A stretch of 64,000 nt of DNA. Source: Streptomyces anulatus (GTDB taxonomy: Bacteria > Actinomycetota > Actinomycetes > Streptomycetales > Streptomycetaceae). The translations under genes and the position numbers were made by a program. Positions 34,572 to 44,343 of this stretch are shown here, piece after piece. Location: positions 62,001 through 126,000 of the forward strand of contig NZ_BMVK01000002.1 of the NCBI RefSeq assembly GCF_014650675.1. Direction: 5' to 3'. Every line of letters starts with the position of its first letter. Positions within the stretch are counted from its first letter, which is position 1. Under the pieces are notes generated by a model. That model saw only the letters and a list, made by a program, of their open reading frames with translations. It was not told the origin of the DNA and did not search any database.

Positions 34572-36810
34572 CGTGCTCCTTCTCGGCGGTCCGGACCATC
34601 ACCGGTCCGGCACCCTCTTCGGCACCCGTGCCGCGTGCCTCCGGGATCTTCGCACGGAGCGGTACGCAGTCGGGCGGCTCGATGCTGATCCGGGGCAGCC
34701 ACCTCTCCAGCCGGGCCGGCAGCCACCAGTTCGCCCCGCCGAGCATGTGCATCAGGGCGGGTACGAGCAGGGTGCGCAGGACGAAGGCGTCCAGGGCGAC
34801 GGCGGTGGCCAGCGCGATGCCGAACATGGCGATGACCCGGTCGCCGCTGAGCACGAAGGCGAGGAAGACGGAGATCATGATCACGGCGGCGGAGTTGATG
34901 ACCCGGCCGGTCTCGGCGAGGCCGACCCGTACGGCCCGCCGGTTGTCGCCGGTCTCCAGCCACTCCTCGTACATCCGGCCGACCAGGAAGACCTGGTAGT
35001 CCATGGAGAGGCCGAAGAGGACCGAGACCATGATCACGGGGAGGAAGGGCTCGATGGGTCCGGCGCTGCCGAGGCCGAGCAGCTCGCTCCCCCAGCCCCA
35101 CTGGAAGACGGCCACGACGACGCCGAAGGAGGAGGCGACGGCGGCCACGTTCATCACGGCGGCCTTGAGGGGGATGCCGATGGAGCGGAAGGCCAGGAGG
35201 AGGAGCAGGCAGCCGAGTCCGATGACGACCCCGACGAAGAGCGGCAGCTTCCCGACGATGATCTCGGCGAAGTCGTCGTAGCTCGCCGTCACCCCGCCGA
35301 CGTGGGCCTCCAGCGAGGTGTTGTCCTGGACCGGCGGCAGCACGTCGCCCCGGATCCGGTCGACCAGCTCGCTGGTGTCCTGCGACTGGGGGGACGAGTC
35401 GGGGACGACGGTGAGGAAGGCGGTGTCGCCGGCGTTGTTGTAGGTGACCGGGCTGACGGACGCGACGCCCTCGGTGGTGCGCAGCTTCTCGGGCAGCGAG
35501 TCCAGGGCGAGCCGGTCGTCCGCGCCGTCGAGCTCGGCGGCGATGGTGAGGGGGCCGTTGACGCCGGGCCCGAAGCCGTCGGCGATCAGGTCGTAGGCCT
35601 GCCGGGTGGTGGCGGTGGCCGGGTTGTTGCCCTGGTCGGAGGTGCCCAGGTGGAGGCCGAGGGCGGGCAGGGCCAGGACCACCATGACCACGGCCGCGAT
35701 GGAGCCGAGCAGCTTGGGGTGGCGTTCCACGAAGGCGGACCAGCGGGCGGCGAAGCCGGTGGGCAGTTCGGGCCGGGGTCCGTGTTCGGCGAGCCGGCGC
35801 CGCTCGCGGCGGCTGAGCGCCCGCATCCCGATGCGGGAGAGCAGCGCGGGCAGCAGGGTGACGGAGGCCATCACGGTGAGGACGACGGTGAGCGAGGCGG
35901 CGATGGCGACGCCGTTGAGGAAGCTCAGCCGCAGGATCAGCATGCCGAGGAGCGCGATGCAGACGGTGGCCCCGGCGAAGACGACGGCGCGCCCGGTGGT
36001 CGTGACGGCGTTCTCCGCGGCTTCGTCGACGGTCATGCCGCGCCGCAGCCCTCTGCGGTGCCGGGTGACGATGAACAGGGCGTAGTCGATGCCCACGCCG
36101 AGCCCGATGAGCATGCCGAGCATCGGGGCGAAGTCGGCCACGGTCATCAGATGGCCGAGCAGCACGATGCCCGCGTAGGCGGTGCCCACGGAGACCAGGG
36201 CGGTGGCGATGGGCAGCAGGCTGGCGGCGAGCGAGCCGAAGGCGAGGAAGAGCACGACGGCCGCGACGACGACGCCGACGCCCTCGGCGAGGTGGACGGA
36301 GGGCGCTTCGGTGAGGGCGACGGCGGTGCCGCCCAGTTCGACCTGGAGCCCGTCGGCCTCGGCGGCCTTCGCGGTGTCGACGAGGGCCTGGGCCTGGGAG
36401 GCGGGGATCTCGTCGGCGGGGTGGTCGAAGGTGACGGTGGCGTACGCGGTGTGGCCGTCCTCGCTGATCTGGCCGGGGCCGGTGCCCCCGTAGGGGCCGG
36501 TGACCGCGCCGACGCCCGGCAGCTCCTCGATCGCGTGGAGCGTCCGGGTCATGGTCTGCTCGACGTCGGCGGCCCGGACCGTGGAGCCGGTGGTGTGCCA
36601 GACGACGGTGTCGGTGTCGCCGCCGAGGTCGGTGAAGCCGCGGAAGAGGAGTTCGGTGGCCCGGCCGGACTCGGTGCCGGGGACCTCGTAGTCGTTGGAG
36701 TACGCCGAACCCGCGAAGCCCGCCGCGGCGGCGGTCCCGCCGAGGGCGGCGAGCCAGATGAGGACGGCGACGAGACGGTGCCTGATGCACCAGCGGGCGA
36801 TGGCAGCCAA
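34549..36810 (-). CDS. MMPL-family RND transporter
   Basis: A 753-residue integral membrane protein with about 12 spans in two halves, each half starting with a span then a large external loop. Diagnostic parts include GIDYALFIVTRHRRGLRRGM (first half) and VSVLFGLSMDYQVFLVGRMY (second half), the latter carrying the Asp-Tyr pair of the proton relay. MMPL proteins export lipids, siderophores or antibiotics using the proton gradient. It starts with TTG 36810 with AGGGAG nine bases upstream. An inverted repeat upstream (GTCTCA-TGACC-TGAGAC, 36873-36889) may be an operator. It is co-transcribed with the GNAT gene. Confidence 0.93.
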   Translation of the reverse strand: MAAIARWCIRHRLVAVLIWLAALGGTAAAAGFAGSAYSNDYEVPGTESGRATELLFRGFTDLGGDTDTVVWHTTGSTVRAADVEQTMTRTLHAIEELPGVGAVTGPYGGTGPGQISEDGHTAYATVTFDHPADEIPASQAQALVDTAKAAEADGLQVELGGTAVALTEAPSVHLAEGVGVVVAAVVLFLAFGSLAASLLPIATALVSVGTAYAGIVLLGHLMTVADFAPMLGMLIGLGVGIDYALFIVTRHRRGLRRGMTVDEAAENAVTTTGRAVVFAGATVCIALLGMLILRLSFLNGVAIAASLTVVLTVMASVTLLPALLSRIGMRALSRRERRRLAEHGPRPELPTGFAARWSAFVERHPKLLGSIAAVVMVVLALPALGLHLGTSDQGNNPATATTRQAYDLIADGFGPGVNGPLTIAAELDGADDRLALDSLPEKLRTTEGVASVSPVTYNNAGDTAFLTVVPDSSPQSQDTSELVDRIRGDVLPPVQDNTSLEAHVGGVTASYDDFAEIIVGKLPLFVGVVIGLGCLLLLLAFRSIGIPLKAAVMNVAAVASSFGVVVAVFQWGWGSELLGLGSAGPIEPFLPVIMVSVLFGLSMDYQVFLVGRMYEEWLETGDNRRAVRVGLAETGRVINSAAVIMISVFLAFVLSGDRVIAMFGIALATAVALDAFVLRTLLVPALMHMLGGANWWLPARLERWLPRISIEPPDCVPLRAKIPEARGTGAEEGAGPVMVRTAEKEHDVRRIPG

Positions 36811-36941
36811 CGGATGAGCTCCCTGCGGGTTCGTGGACCTTTACCCGCAGATAGCGTGATCTGCCCGCAAACGTCTCATGACCTGAGACCGTCACTCTGT
36901 CAGCAGAACGTGATCCTTTGTCCGTTTCGTGGCCATGGTCA

Positions 36942-36983
36942 CAGGGCTTGATCTGTTCCCTACACGGAACGGATCAAGCCCTG
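36942..36983 (-). terminator. Terminator after phospholipase C
   Basis: An 18-bp stem (CAGGGCTTGATCTGTTCC with GGAACGGATCAAGCCCTG, one G-U pair) and a 6-base loop, 17 bases past the phospholipase C stop. It insulates the MMPL operon. Confidence 0.85.
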
Positions 36984-36999
36984 CGGCCCTCGGGCCGGG

Positions 37000-39108
37000 T
37001 CAGCCGGAGACGCTGGCGCGGCCGTTCTCGATGTGTCCCATGAGCCGCCGCCGGAAGCCGTCCTCCCCGTCGACGGTGACGGCGAGGTCGTACCAGCCGT
37101 GCGCGTCGGCCGCCGAGTGCACGAGCGCCCGGCTGCGGCCCGGCTTGACCGTGACGCGCCGGGTCCAGTCCCGTACGTCGTCCTCGTCGACATAGCCGAG
37201 CGGCCGTACCAGGAAGGTCAGGGTCCGGCGGCCGGTGTTGCGCAGGGTGAGGTGCAGGTCGCGGTCGCGGTGGTCGATGCGGGTGGCGACCTCCGCTCCC
37301 CCGTCGGCCGGTCCGGCGAACTCGCGGCGGAAGCCGTTCGGCCCGGTGACCGTGAAGCGGTACGCCTCCCCGGTCAGCGGGACGGTCCAGTGCGCGGTGT
37401 CCCGGACGTCCTTGTGCTGCGGGGCCGGGAACTCGCCGGCGTACGGGTACAGCGCGAAGTGCGCCGAGGACCTGCCGGTGTTGGCGAGCTCGACCCGCAG
37501 GGTGTCGCCCGACCGCCTGGCCCGGGCGTCCGGCCGGTAGGGCAGCGGGCGCGCCGGGCGTGCGCCGGGCTCCTGCGCGGGGAGCTGCTGGACGGCGGGC
37601 GGCTTCGGCTGCCAGCGCCCCTCGAACGGCGGGATCGCGCCGGGCGTCTGCACGGCGGGCTGCCGCCGGGCCCGGGTGAAGTCGAAGGCGGAGGTGAGGT
37701 CGCCGGTGACGCGCCGCCGCCAGTCGCCGATGTTGGGCTCCTTCACCCCGGTCCAGCGCTCCAGGAAGCGGATGACGGAGGTGTGGTCGAAGACCTCGGA
37801 GCAGACGTACCCGCCGACGGTCCACGGCGAGACGACCAGCAGCGGCACCCGGATCCCGAGGCCGGTGGGCCGGCCCTCCCACTGCTCGTCGGCGACCTCG
37901 GGGGGCGCGACGGGCGGCGGGACGTGGTCGAAGAATCCGTCGTTCTCGTCGTAGTTGATGAGCACGGCGGTGTGCCGCCACACGTCGGGGTGCTTGCCGA
38001 GCGCGTCGAGGATCTTGTAGACGATGGTGGCGCTGTGCACCGGCGACGAGGTGCTCGGGTGCTCGGAGTCGATCGCCGAGGGGACCAGGTAGGAGACCGC
38101 GGGGAGCGTCCCGGCCGCCACGTCCTTGGCGAACTCGTCCGCCAGCGTGCCGGTCGGCACCCGGCGCAGCCCCCGCTCGAACAGGCTGCGCTCGCGCCGG
38201 TCGAGGGTGGCGACACCCTCCTCCAGCAGCCCGAGGAGCCGGGTGCGCTCGGTCTCGGACGCGCCCCGGACCTTCGCGTAGAAGGCTTCCATGTAGGTGT
38301 GGCCGCCGGTCCTGGCGAGCGCCTTGCGGGCGATCGCCTTGAAGGTGGCGTAGAACTCGATCTGGTTGTCGGTGAAGTTCTCCCACTCCGTGTACGTCCG
38401 CCAGCTGCGCCCGGCCTTCTCCAGCCGCTCCGCGTAGGTGGACCAGTCGTAGCCGGGGTGGGTGCCCTCGTTGTAGGCGTCGTTGCCGACGGCCCGCTTC
38501 CCGTTCGGCTCGAAGCCGGTCTTCCCGCTCCAGAGGTGGTTGCGGTTGGGGCTGGTGGAGGTGTGGATCGAGGAGTGGTAGGCGTCGCAGACGGTGAAGG
38601 TGTCGGCCAGCTCGTAGTGGAGCGGGATGTCGCGGCGGTCGTAGTACGCCATCGTCGCCGCGGTCTTCGCGCTGATCCAGCCGTTCATCCAGCCGCCGCC
38701 CCAGGCCTTCGCGCCGCCGTTCCAGGAGTGGTCGAGGGCACCGATGTACTGGAGGTCCTTCTTCTGCTCCTCGGCCGCTCCGCGCACCGGGAAGGGCAGC
38801 ACGGTGGAGCCGGCCGCGGCGGGCTGCTCGAACACCGTCCCGCCCGTGGGCAGCTCGATGGCGTTGCGGTCGCCGAAGCCGCGTACACCGCGCAGGGTGC
38901 CGAAGTAGTGGTCGAAGGAACGGTTCTCCTGCATCAGGATCACCACATGCTTGATGGAGCCGAGGCCTCCCCCGCCGGACCCCGCGTGGGCGGGCTGCGC
39001 GGCGATGGCGGCCTGGAGCGACGGCGGCAGGAACGATCCGGCCGCAGCGGCGCCGAGTGCGCCGCCGCCCAGCGCGAAGAGCCGTCGCCGTGACATGTCC
39101 GTGGTCAA
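37000..39108 (-). CDS. Tat-exported phosphocholine-specific phospholipase C
   Basis: A 702-residue secreted phospholipase that cleaves phosphatidylcholine-type lipids to diacylglycerol and phosphocholine. Residues 1-36 are a Tat signal (MSRRRLFALGGGALGAAAAG). The phosphoesterase domain has VVILMQENRSFDHYFGTLRG, the conserved block NRNHLWSG and YDENDGFFDHVPPP. Two C-terminal beta domains (DUF756-like, residues 470-700) are present. Full length for the family. A candidate PHO box at 39175-39196 suggests induction under phosphate limitation. A strong terminator follows it. Confidence 0.95.
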   Translation of the reverse strand: MTTDMSRRRLFALGGGALGAAAAGSFLPPSLQAAIAAQPAHAGSGGGGLGSIKHVVILMQENRSFDHYFGTLRGVRGFGDRNAIELPTGGTVFEQPAAAGSTVLPFPVRGAAEEQKKDLQYIGALDHSWNGGAKAWGGGWMNGWISAKTAATMAYYDRRDIPLHYELADTFTVCDAYHSSIHTSTSPNRNHLWSGKTGFEPNGKRAVGNDAYNEGTHPGYDWSTYAERLEKAGRSWRTYTEWENFTDNQIEFYATFKAIARKALARTGGHTYMEAFYAKVRGASETERTRLLGLLEEGVATLDRRERSLFERGLRRVPTGTLADEFAKDVAAGTLPAVSYLVPSAIDSEHPSTSSPVHSATIVYKILDALGKHPDVWRHTAVLINYDENDGFFDHVPPPVAPPEVADEQWEGRPTGLGIRVPLLVVSPWTVGGYVCSEVFDHTSVIRFLERWTGVKEPNIGDWRRRVTGDLTSAFDFTRARRQPAVQTPGAIPPFEGRWQPKPPAVQQLPAQEPGARPARPLPYRPDARARRSGDTLRVELANTGRSSAHFALYPYAGEFPAPQHKDVRDTAHWTVPLTGEAYRFTVTGPNGFRREFAGPADGGAEVATRIDHRDRDLHLTLRNTGRRTLTFLVRPLGYVDEDDVRDWTRRVTVKPGRSRALVHSAADAHGWYDLAVTVDGEDGFRRRLMGHIENGRASVSG

Positions 39109-39174
39109 AGGAGCCTCCTGGTTCCGGTGGTTACAGCCGGGAAGCTAGTCAGCCCAGGTGGCGTCGGGAAGGAC

Positions 39175-39196
39175 TGCGTACGGACCGGTGGTGAAC
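39175..39196 (-). promoter_or_regulatory. Candidate PhoP-binding PHO box of phospholipase C
   Basis: On the coding strand GTTCACCACCG is followed directly by the weaker 11-mer GTCCGTACGCA, two units of the Streptomyces PHO-box direct repeat (consensus near GTTCACCYRCG). It lies 67-88 bases before the phospholipase start. The first unit is a good match; the second is poor. Confidence 0.45.
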
Positions 39197-39241
39197 GTCC
39201 AAGAGGTCGGACCGGAAGTCCAACCCTCCGTGTCGACGCCC

Positions 39242-40459
39242 TCACACCCCGATGAGGTGCAGTGATGCCCAGAGCGCGAGCGTGGAGGCCAGGATCGTCG
39301 CCGGTACGGTCGCGAGTCCCAGCCGGGTGAAGTGGCCGAGCTCCGGGGCGTCCCCGTGGGCGTGCAGGATGCGCCGCCACAGGAGCGTGGCCAGCGATCC
39401 GACGTACGTGAGGTTCGGCCCGAGGTTCACCCCGATCAGGGCGGCGAGCAGCGGTCCGGGCCCGGCCGCCGCGACGACCGGCAGCAGGGCGAGGATCGCG
39501 GGCAGGTTGTTGATCAGGTTGGCGAGCAGCGCGGCGACCACGGCGACGCCGAGCAGTGCGGGCAGGGAGTCGCCGTCGGGCAGCAGGGCGGCGATGCCGT
39601 CGCCGAGGCCGTTGTCGACGACGGCCTTGACGACGACGCCGAGTGCGAGGACGAAGAGGCAGAACAGCGGGTTGGCCGAGCGGACGACGGCGAGCGGCGT
39701 GGTCTCCCGCTTGGCCAGCGCCCGGACGGCCAGCACCAGAGCCCCCGCCAGCGCCGCCCACAGCGGCTCGGCCCCCGCGAACGAGGTCACGACGAACCCG
39801 GCCAGCGTCAGCGCCAGCACGACGAGCGTGAAGACGGGGACGGGCGTGCGCTCCGCCCCGGGATCCGGCGCGTGCGCCCCGGCGGCCAGGTCGGCGGCGA
39901 ACGCGCGGCGGAACACGGCGTACTCGACGGCGATGGCGGCGAGCCACGGCAGCGCCATCAGCGCGGCGAACCGGGTGAAGGAGAGCCCGCTCGCGGTGAA
40001 CGCCAGCAGGTTGGTGAGGTTGGAGACGGGGAGCAGGAGGGACGCGGAGTTGGCCAGGTGCGCGCAGGCGTAGACGTACGGGCGGGGCCGTGCGCCGACC
40101 CGCGCGGCGGTGGCGAGCACGACCGGGGTGAGCAGGACGACGGTGGCGTCCAGGCTGAGGACGGCGGTGACGATCGAGGCGACGGCGAAGACACCGCCGA
40201 GGAGCGGGCCGGTCTGCCCCCGGCAGGCGCGGGCGACCAGCTCACCGGCGGCCCGGAACAGCCCCTCGTCGGCGCAGAGCCGGGCCAGCACCAGGATCGC
40301 GGCGAGGAACCCCACGACCGGCAGCAGCTCGCCGACCTGCTCGCGGGCCTCGGGCCAGGACACCGCCCCCGCGGCCACCACGAGAGCGGCGGCGGGCACG
40401 GCGACGGTCGCCTCCGGCAGGCCCCGGGGGCGTACGACGGCGAAGGCGAGGACGCCCAC
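39242..40459 (-). CDS. SLC13/ArsB-like membrane transporter
   Basis: A 405-residue carrier with about 11 spans, of the ArsB/NhaD/DASS ion-transporter superfamily. Signature segments are HLANSASLLLPVSNLTNLLAF and, in the second half, LLANLINNLPAILALLPVVA and IGVNLGPNLTYVGSLATLLW, which form the paired substrate-binding loops. GTG 40459 is the first ordinary start, but the same frame continues upstream to a CTG at 40501, giving LNTVLAEIVSLALLV, a better first helix. GAGGG sits seven bases before it. The true start may therefore be CTG 40501. Substrate (arsenite, dicarboxylate or sodium) is not known. Confidence 0.85.
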   Translation of the reverse strand: MGVLAFAVVRPRGLPEATVAVPAAALVVAAGAVSWPEAREQVGELLPVVGFLAAILVLARLCADEGLFRAAGELVARACRGQTGPLLGGVFAVASIVTAVLSLDATVVLLTPVVLATAARVGARPRPYVYACAHLANSASLLLPVSNLTNLLAFTASGLSFTRFAALMALPWLAAIAVEYAVFRRAFAADLAAGAHAPDPGAERTPVPVFTLVVLALTLAGFVVTSFAGAEPLWAALAGALVLAVRALAKRETTPLAVVRSANPLFCLFVLALGVVVKAVVDNGLGDGIAALLPDGDSLPALLGVAVVAALLANLINNLPAILALLPVVAAAGPGPLLAALIGVNLGPNLTYVGSLATLLWRRILHAHGDAPELGHFTRLGLATVPATILASTLALWASLHLIGV

Positions 40460-40532
40460 GAGGAGGGCGAGAGAGACGATCTCGGCGAGGACGGTGTTCA
40501 GGGGGACCCTCGGGGTTCGGCGGAGGACGGCT

Positions 40533-40586
40533 GAAGGGGCGGCGTGCCCGCACGTGGATGAGAACGTACGGGTACACCGCCCCTTC
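40533..40586 (-). terminator. Terminator after gatB
   Basis: An 18-bp stem (GAAGGGGCGGCGTGCCCG at 40533-40550 with 40569-40586, two G-U pairs) and an 18-base loop, 15 bases past the gatB stop. It is also upstream of the SLC13-like gene. Confidence 0.8.
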
Positions 40587-40601
40587 GGGGACGATCGGTG
40601 A

Positions 40602-42110
40602 TCAGCCCTCTGCGCCGAGCTTCTCCAGGATCAGCTCGCGCACGCGTGCCGCGTCCGCCTGACCGCGGGTGGCCTTCATGACCGCGCCGACGAGCGCGCC
40701 CGCCGCCGCGACCTTGCCGCCGCGGATCTTGTCCGCGATGGCCGCGTTGCCCGCGATGGCCTCGTCCACGGCCGTGGACAGCGCGCCCTCGTCGGAGACG
40801 ACCTTCAGGCCGCGCTTCTCGACGACGGTGTCCGGGTCGCCCTCGCCCGCGAGGACGCCCTCGATGACCTGGCGGGCCAGCTTGTCGTTGAGGTCGCCCG
40901 CGGCGACGAGCGCGGCCACCCGGGCGACCTGCGCCGGGGTGATCGGCAGCTCGTCCAGACCGCGGCCGGTCTCGTTGGCGTTACGGGCCAGCTCGCCCAT
41001 CCACCACTTGCGGGCCTGGTCCGAGGGTGCGCCCGCCTCGGTCGTGGCGACGATCAGGTCGACCGCGCCCGCGTTGAGGATGGACTGCATGTCGTGCTCG
41101 GTGACGCCCCACTCCTCCTTGAGCCGCGCCCGGCGCAGCCGGGGAAGCTCGGGGAGGCCCTTGCGGAGCTCCTCGACCCAGTCGCGCGAGGGCGCGACGG
41201 GGACCAGGTCCGGCTCGGGGAAGTAGCGGTAGTCCTCGGCGTTGTCCTTGATGCGGCCGGCCGTGGTGGAGCCGTCCTCCTCGTGGAAGTGCCGGGTCTC
41301 CTGCACGATCGTGCCGCCCGAGGACAGCACGGCGGCGTGCCGCTGGATCTCGAAGCGCGCGGCCCGCTCGACGGAACGCAGCGAGTTCACGTTCTTCGTC
41401 TCGGAGCGGGTACCGAACGCCTCACGGCCGTGCGGGCGCAGCGACAGGTTGACGTCGCAGCGCATCTGGCCCATCTCCATGCGGGCGTCGGAGACCCCGA
41501 GAGCCTTGATCAGCTCGCGGAGCTCGGCGACGTACGCCTTGGCGACCTCGGGGGCGCGGGCGCCGGCTCCCTCGATCGGCCTGGTGACGATCTCGATGAG
41601 CGGGATGCCGGCCCGGTTGTAGTCGAGCAGGGAGTGGGACGCGCCGTGGATACGGCCGGTGGCGCCGCCGACGTGCGTCGACTTGCCGGTGTCCTCCTCC
41701 ATGTGGGCGCGCTCGATCTGCACCCGGAAGATCTCGCCGTCCTCCAGCTGGACGTCCAGATAGCCGTCGAAGGCGATCGGCTCGTCGTACTGGGAGGTCT
41801 GGAAGTTCTTCGGCATGTCCGGATAGAAGTAGTTCTTCCGGGCGAATCGGCACCACTCGGCGATCTCGCAGTTGAGCGCGAGACCGATCTTGATGGCCGA
41901 CTCCACGCCGATCTCGTTGACGACCGGCAGCGCGCCGGGCAGTCCGAGACAGACCGGGCAGGTCTGGGAGTTGGCGTCCTGCTTCAGCTCCGTGGAGCAG
42001 CCGCAGAACATCTTGGTCTTGGTGCCGAGTTCGACATGGACTTCGAGGCCCATGACGGGGTCGTAGGACGCGAGCGCGTCCTCGTACGACACCAGGTCAG
42101 TGACAGTCAC
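40602..42110 (-). CDS. gatB: Asp-tRNA(Asn)/Glu-tRNA(Gln) amidotransferase subunit B
   Basis: A 502-residue subunit that binds the misacylated tRNA and phosphorylates its acyl group, allowing conversion of Glu-tRNA(Gln) to Gln-tRNA(Gln). N-terminal [20 protein letters not shown], with zinc-binding cysteines paired with [13 protein letters not shown], and the block [19 protein letters not shown] are diagnostic. The C-terminal helical and YqeY-like domains (about 300-500) bind the tRNA acceptor stem. It is the last gene of the operon gatC-gatA-small protein-gatB, 16 bases after the small gene. Confidence 0.98.
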   Translation of the reverse strand: MTVTDLVSYEDALASYDPVMGLEVHVELGTKTKMFCGCSTELKQDANSQTCPVCLGLPGALPVVNEIGVESAIKIGLALNCEIAEWCRFARKNYFYPDMPKNFQTSQYDEPIAFDGYLDVQLEDGEIFRVQIERAHMEEDTGKSTHVGGATGRIHGASHSLLDYNRAGIPLIEIVTRPIEGAGARAPEVAKAYVAELRELIKALGVSDARMEMGQMRCDVNLSLRPHGREAFGTRSETKNVNSLRSVERAARFEIQRHAAVLSSGGTIVQETRHFHEEDGSTTAGRIKDNAEDYRYFPEPDLVPVAPSRDWVEELRKGLPELPRLRRARLKEEWGVTEHDMQSILNAGAVDLIVATTEAGAPSDQARKWWMGELARNANETGRGLDELPITPAQVARVAALVAAGDLNDKLARQVIEGVLAGEGDPDTVVEKRGLKVVSDEGALSTAVDEAIAGNAAIADKIRGGKVAAAGALVGAVMKATRGQADAARVRELILEKLGAEG

Positions 42111-42126
42111 GGTGAAACTTTCCCTC

Positions 42127-42360
42127 TCAGCCCAGCAGAACGTCGTCGTCGCCGAGACGCTTCAGTTCGCGATAGAGGATCGCGAGTCCGGTGACGATGG
42201 CGGCCGCGGAGACCGCAGCGTCGACGAGCCGCAGCAGGTCGTTCTCGCTACGGGCGAGCTTCGCCTGCTTGGCGACGCTGATCGCGCCGAACGCGGTACT
42301 GCCGATCGCGATGTACGCGCCCGTCTTGGACTTCTTGAAGTTCTTGGCCTTCTTTGCCAT
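42127..42360 (-). CDS. Small membrane protein within the gat operon
   Basis: A 77-residue protein, basic at the start ([20 protein letters not shown]) and with one clear span in the second half ([19 protein letters not shown]). A first amphipathic stretch ([16 protein letters not shown]) may be a second span. ATG 42360 is chosen; ATG 42369 overlaps gatA. It sits between gatA and gatB, 5 and 16 bases from them, as in S. coelicolor. No function is known to me. Its fixed place suggests a membrane link to the amidotransferase, but this is speculation. Confidence 0.8.
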   Translation of the reverse strand: MAKKAKNFKKSKTGAYIAIGSTAFGAISVAKQAKLARSENDLLRLVDAAVSAAAIVTGLAILYRELKRLGDDDVLLG

Positions 42361-42365
42361 GGCAC

Positions 42366-43868
42366 TCACAGCGACGGAGCCTCCTCAAGCAGCGGATGCC
42401 CCCACTTTTCCACGAATGCGGCCTCGACGGCCGCTCCGACCTTGTAGAGGCGGTCGTCCTTCATGGCGGGAGCGATGATCTGCAGTCCGACCGGCAGTCC
42501 GTCCTCCGGGGCCAGGCCGCAGGGCAGCGACATGGCGGAGTTGCCGGCCAGGTTGGTGGGGATGGTGCACAGGTCCGCGAGGTACATGGCCATCGGGTCG
42601 TCGGCGCGCTCGCCGATCGGGAAGGCGGTGGTCGGCGTCGTCGGGGAGACGATCACGTCGACCTGCTCGAAGGCCTTCTCGAAGTCCTGGGTGATGAGGG
42701 TGCGGACCTTCTGGGCCGAACCGTAGTACGCGTCGTAGTAGCCGGAGCTGAGCGCGTACGTCCCCAGGATGATGCGGCGCTTGACCTCGTCGCCGAAGCC
42801 CGCCTCACGGGTGAGCGCGGTGACGTCCTCGGCCGACTTCGTGCCGTCGTCGCCGACCCGCAGGCCGTAGCGCATGGCGTCGAAGCGGGCCAGGTTGGAG
42901 GAGCACTCGGACGGGGCGATCAGGTAGTACGCGGAGAGCGCCAGGTCGAAGGACGGGCAGTCCAGCTCCACGATCGTGGCGCCGAGCGACTTCAGCAGCT
43001 CGACCGACTCGTCGAACCGCTGGACCACGCCGGCCTGGTAGCCCTCGCCGCGGAACTGCTTGACGACGCCGACGCGCATGCCCTGTACGGAGCCGTTGCG
43101 GGCGGCCTCGACGACCGGCGGGACCGGCGCGTCGATGGACGTCGAGTCCAGCGGGTCGTGCCCGGCGATGGCCTCGTGCAGCAGCGCCGCGTCCAGGACC
43201 GTACGGGCGCAGGGCCCGCCCTGGTCGAGGGAGGACGAGAAGGCGACCATGCCGTAGCGGGAGACGCCGCCGTAGGTGGGCTTGACGCCGACCGTGCCGG
43301 TGACGGCGGCGGGCTGGCGGATCGAGCCGCCGGTGTCCGTGCCGATGGCGAGCGGGGCCTCGTAGGAGGCGAGGGCGGCGGAGGAGCCGCCGCCGGAGCC
43401 ACCGGGGATCCGGGTGAGGTCCCAGGGGTTGCCGGTGGGGCCGTAGGCGCTGTTCTCGGTGGAGGACCCCATGGCGAACTCGTCCATGTTGGTCTTGCCG
43501 AGGATGACGACGTCGGCGGCGCGCAGCTTCTGCGTGAGCGTGGCGTCGTACGGCGGGACCCAGCCCTCAAGGATCTTGGAGCCGACGGTGGTCGGCATGT
43601 CCTTGGTGGTGAAGATGTCCTTCAGCGCGAGCGGGACGCCGGCCAGCGGGCCGAGCTTCTCGCCCGCCTCCCGCTTCGCGTCCACGGCACGGGCCTGGGC
43701 GAGCGCGCCCTCGCGGTCGATGTGCAGGAAGGCGTGGACCTTCTCGTCGACCGCGTCGATCCGGGCCAGGTGGGCCTCGGTGACCTCGACGGCGGTCAGC
43801 TCGCCGGAGGCGATCTTCCCGGCGATCTCGGCCGCGGTGAGCTTGATGATGGTGCTGTTGTCCGTCAT
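42366..43868 (-). CDS. gatA: Asp-tRNA(Asn)/Glu-tRNA(Gln) amidotransferase subunit A
   Basis: A 500-residue amidase that releases ammonia from glutamine for GatB. The catalytic Lys-cisSer-Ser triad lies in [14 protein letters not shown] (Lys) and in the glycine/serine-rich block [20 protein letters not shown] with [11 protein letters not shown]. Full length with a normal C-terminus ([20 protein letters not shown]). It starts five bases after gatC. Confidence 0.98.
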   Translation of the reverse strand: MTDNSTIIKLTAAEIAGKIASGELTAVEVTEAHLARIDAVDEKVHAFLHIDREGALAQARAVDAKREAGEKLGPLAGVPLALKDIFTTKDMPTTVGSKILEGWVPPYDATLTQKLRAADVVILGKTNMDEFAMGSSTENSAYGPTGNPWDLTRIPGGSGGGSSAALASYEAPLAIGTDTGGSIRQPAAVTGTVGVKPTYGGVSRYGMVAFSSSLDQGGPCARTVLDAALLHEAIAGHDPLDSTSIDAPVPPVVEAARNGSVQGMRVGVVKQFRGEGYQAGVVQRFDESVELLKSLGATIVELDCPSFDLALSAYYLIAPSECSSNLARFDAMRYGLRVGDDGTKSAEDVTALTREAGFGDEVKRRIILGTYALSSGYYDAYYGSAQKVRTLITQDFEKAFEQVDVIVSPTTPTTAFPIGERADDPMAMYLADLCTIPTNLAGNSAMSLPCGLAPEDGLPVGLQIIAPAMKDDRLYKVGAAVEAAFVEKWGHPLLEEAPSL

Positions 43869-43873
43869 GGCGG

Positions 43874-44170
43874 TTAGTCCTCCCCCAGGATCTGCGGCAC
43901 CTTGAAACGCTGCTGCTCCTGGGCCGGGGCGCCGGAGAGCGCCTGCGCGGGGGTGAGCGACGGACGGACCTCGTCCGCGCGCATGACGTTGGTCAGCGGC
44001 AGCGGGTGGGAGGTCGGCGGTACGTCTTGGTCGGCGACCTCGGAGACGCGGGCGACCGCGCCGATGATGTCGTCGAGCTGACCGGCGAAGTGATCGAGCT
44101 CTTCGCCCTTCAGCTCCAGACGCGCCAGCCGGGCGAGGTGGGCGACCTCCTCGCGCGTGATGCCAGGCAT
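43874..44170 (-). CDS. gatC: Asp-tRNA(Asn)/Glu-tRNA(Gln) amidotransferase subunit C
   Basis: A 98-residue subunit that wraps around GatA and GatB and stabilises the complex. It shows the standard start [20 protein letters not shown] and the later [20 protein letters not shown], with [10 protein letters not shown] near the end. First gene of the operon; promoters should lie in 44171-44289, upstream of which two hairpins end the rmdB transcript. Confidence 0.97.
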   Translation of the reverse strand: MPGITREEVAHLARLARLELKGEELDHFAGQLDDIIGAVARVSEVADQDVPPTSHPLPLTNVMRADEVRPSLTPAQALSGAPAQEQQRFKVPQILGED

Positions 44171-44258
44171 GCAGCGATCCTCAGGGGTTGGTGTGTGGTT
44201 TTGAGCCCAATCCTATGGGGTCTCCGGGGAGCGAGTGCCCCGCCCCGATCGGGCTACG

Positions 44259-44315
44259 CCTTTCCGGACGGCGGGGGCCGGAAAGGGGTGAGCCCCGGGC
44301 CGCGGCCCGGGGCTC
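44259..44315 (-). terminator. Two tandem hairpins after rmdB
   Basis: Hairpin one is a perfect 26-base palindrome centred at 44302 (GAGCCCCGGGCCG and its complement, 44290-44315). Hairpin two pairs CCTTTCCGG (44259-44267) with CCGGAAAGG (44278-44286). They lie 28 bases past the rmdB stop and separate rmdB from gatC. Confidence 0.8.
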
Positions 44316-44343
44316 GGAGGAGGGTGTTCGACAGGGGCGGCTC

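Noticed and set aside
34123..36951. Rightward 942-residue frame opposite the MMPL transporter
   Set aside because: Low-complexity acidic shadow typical of the antisense of a GC-rich membrane protein.
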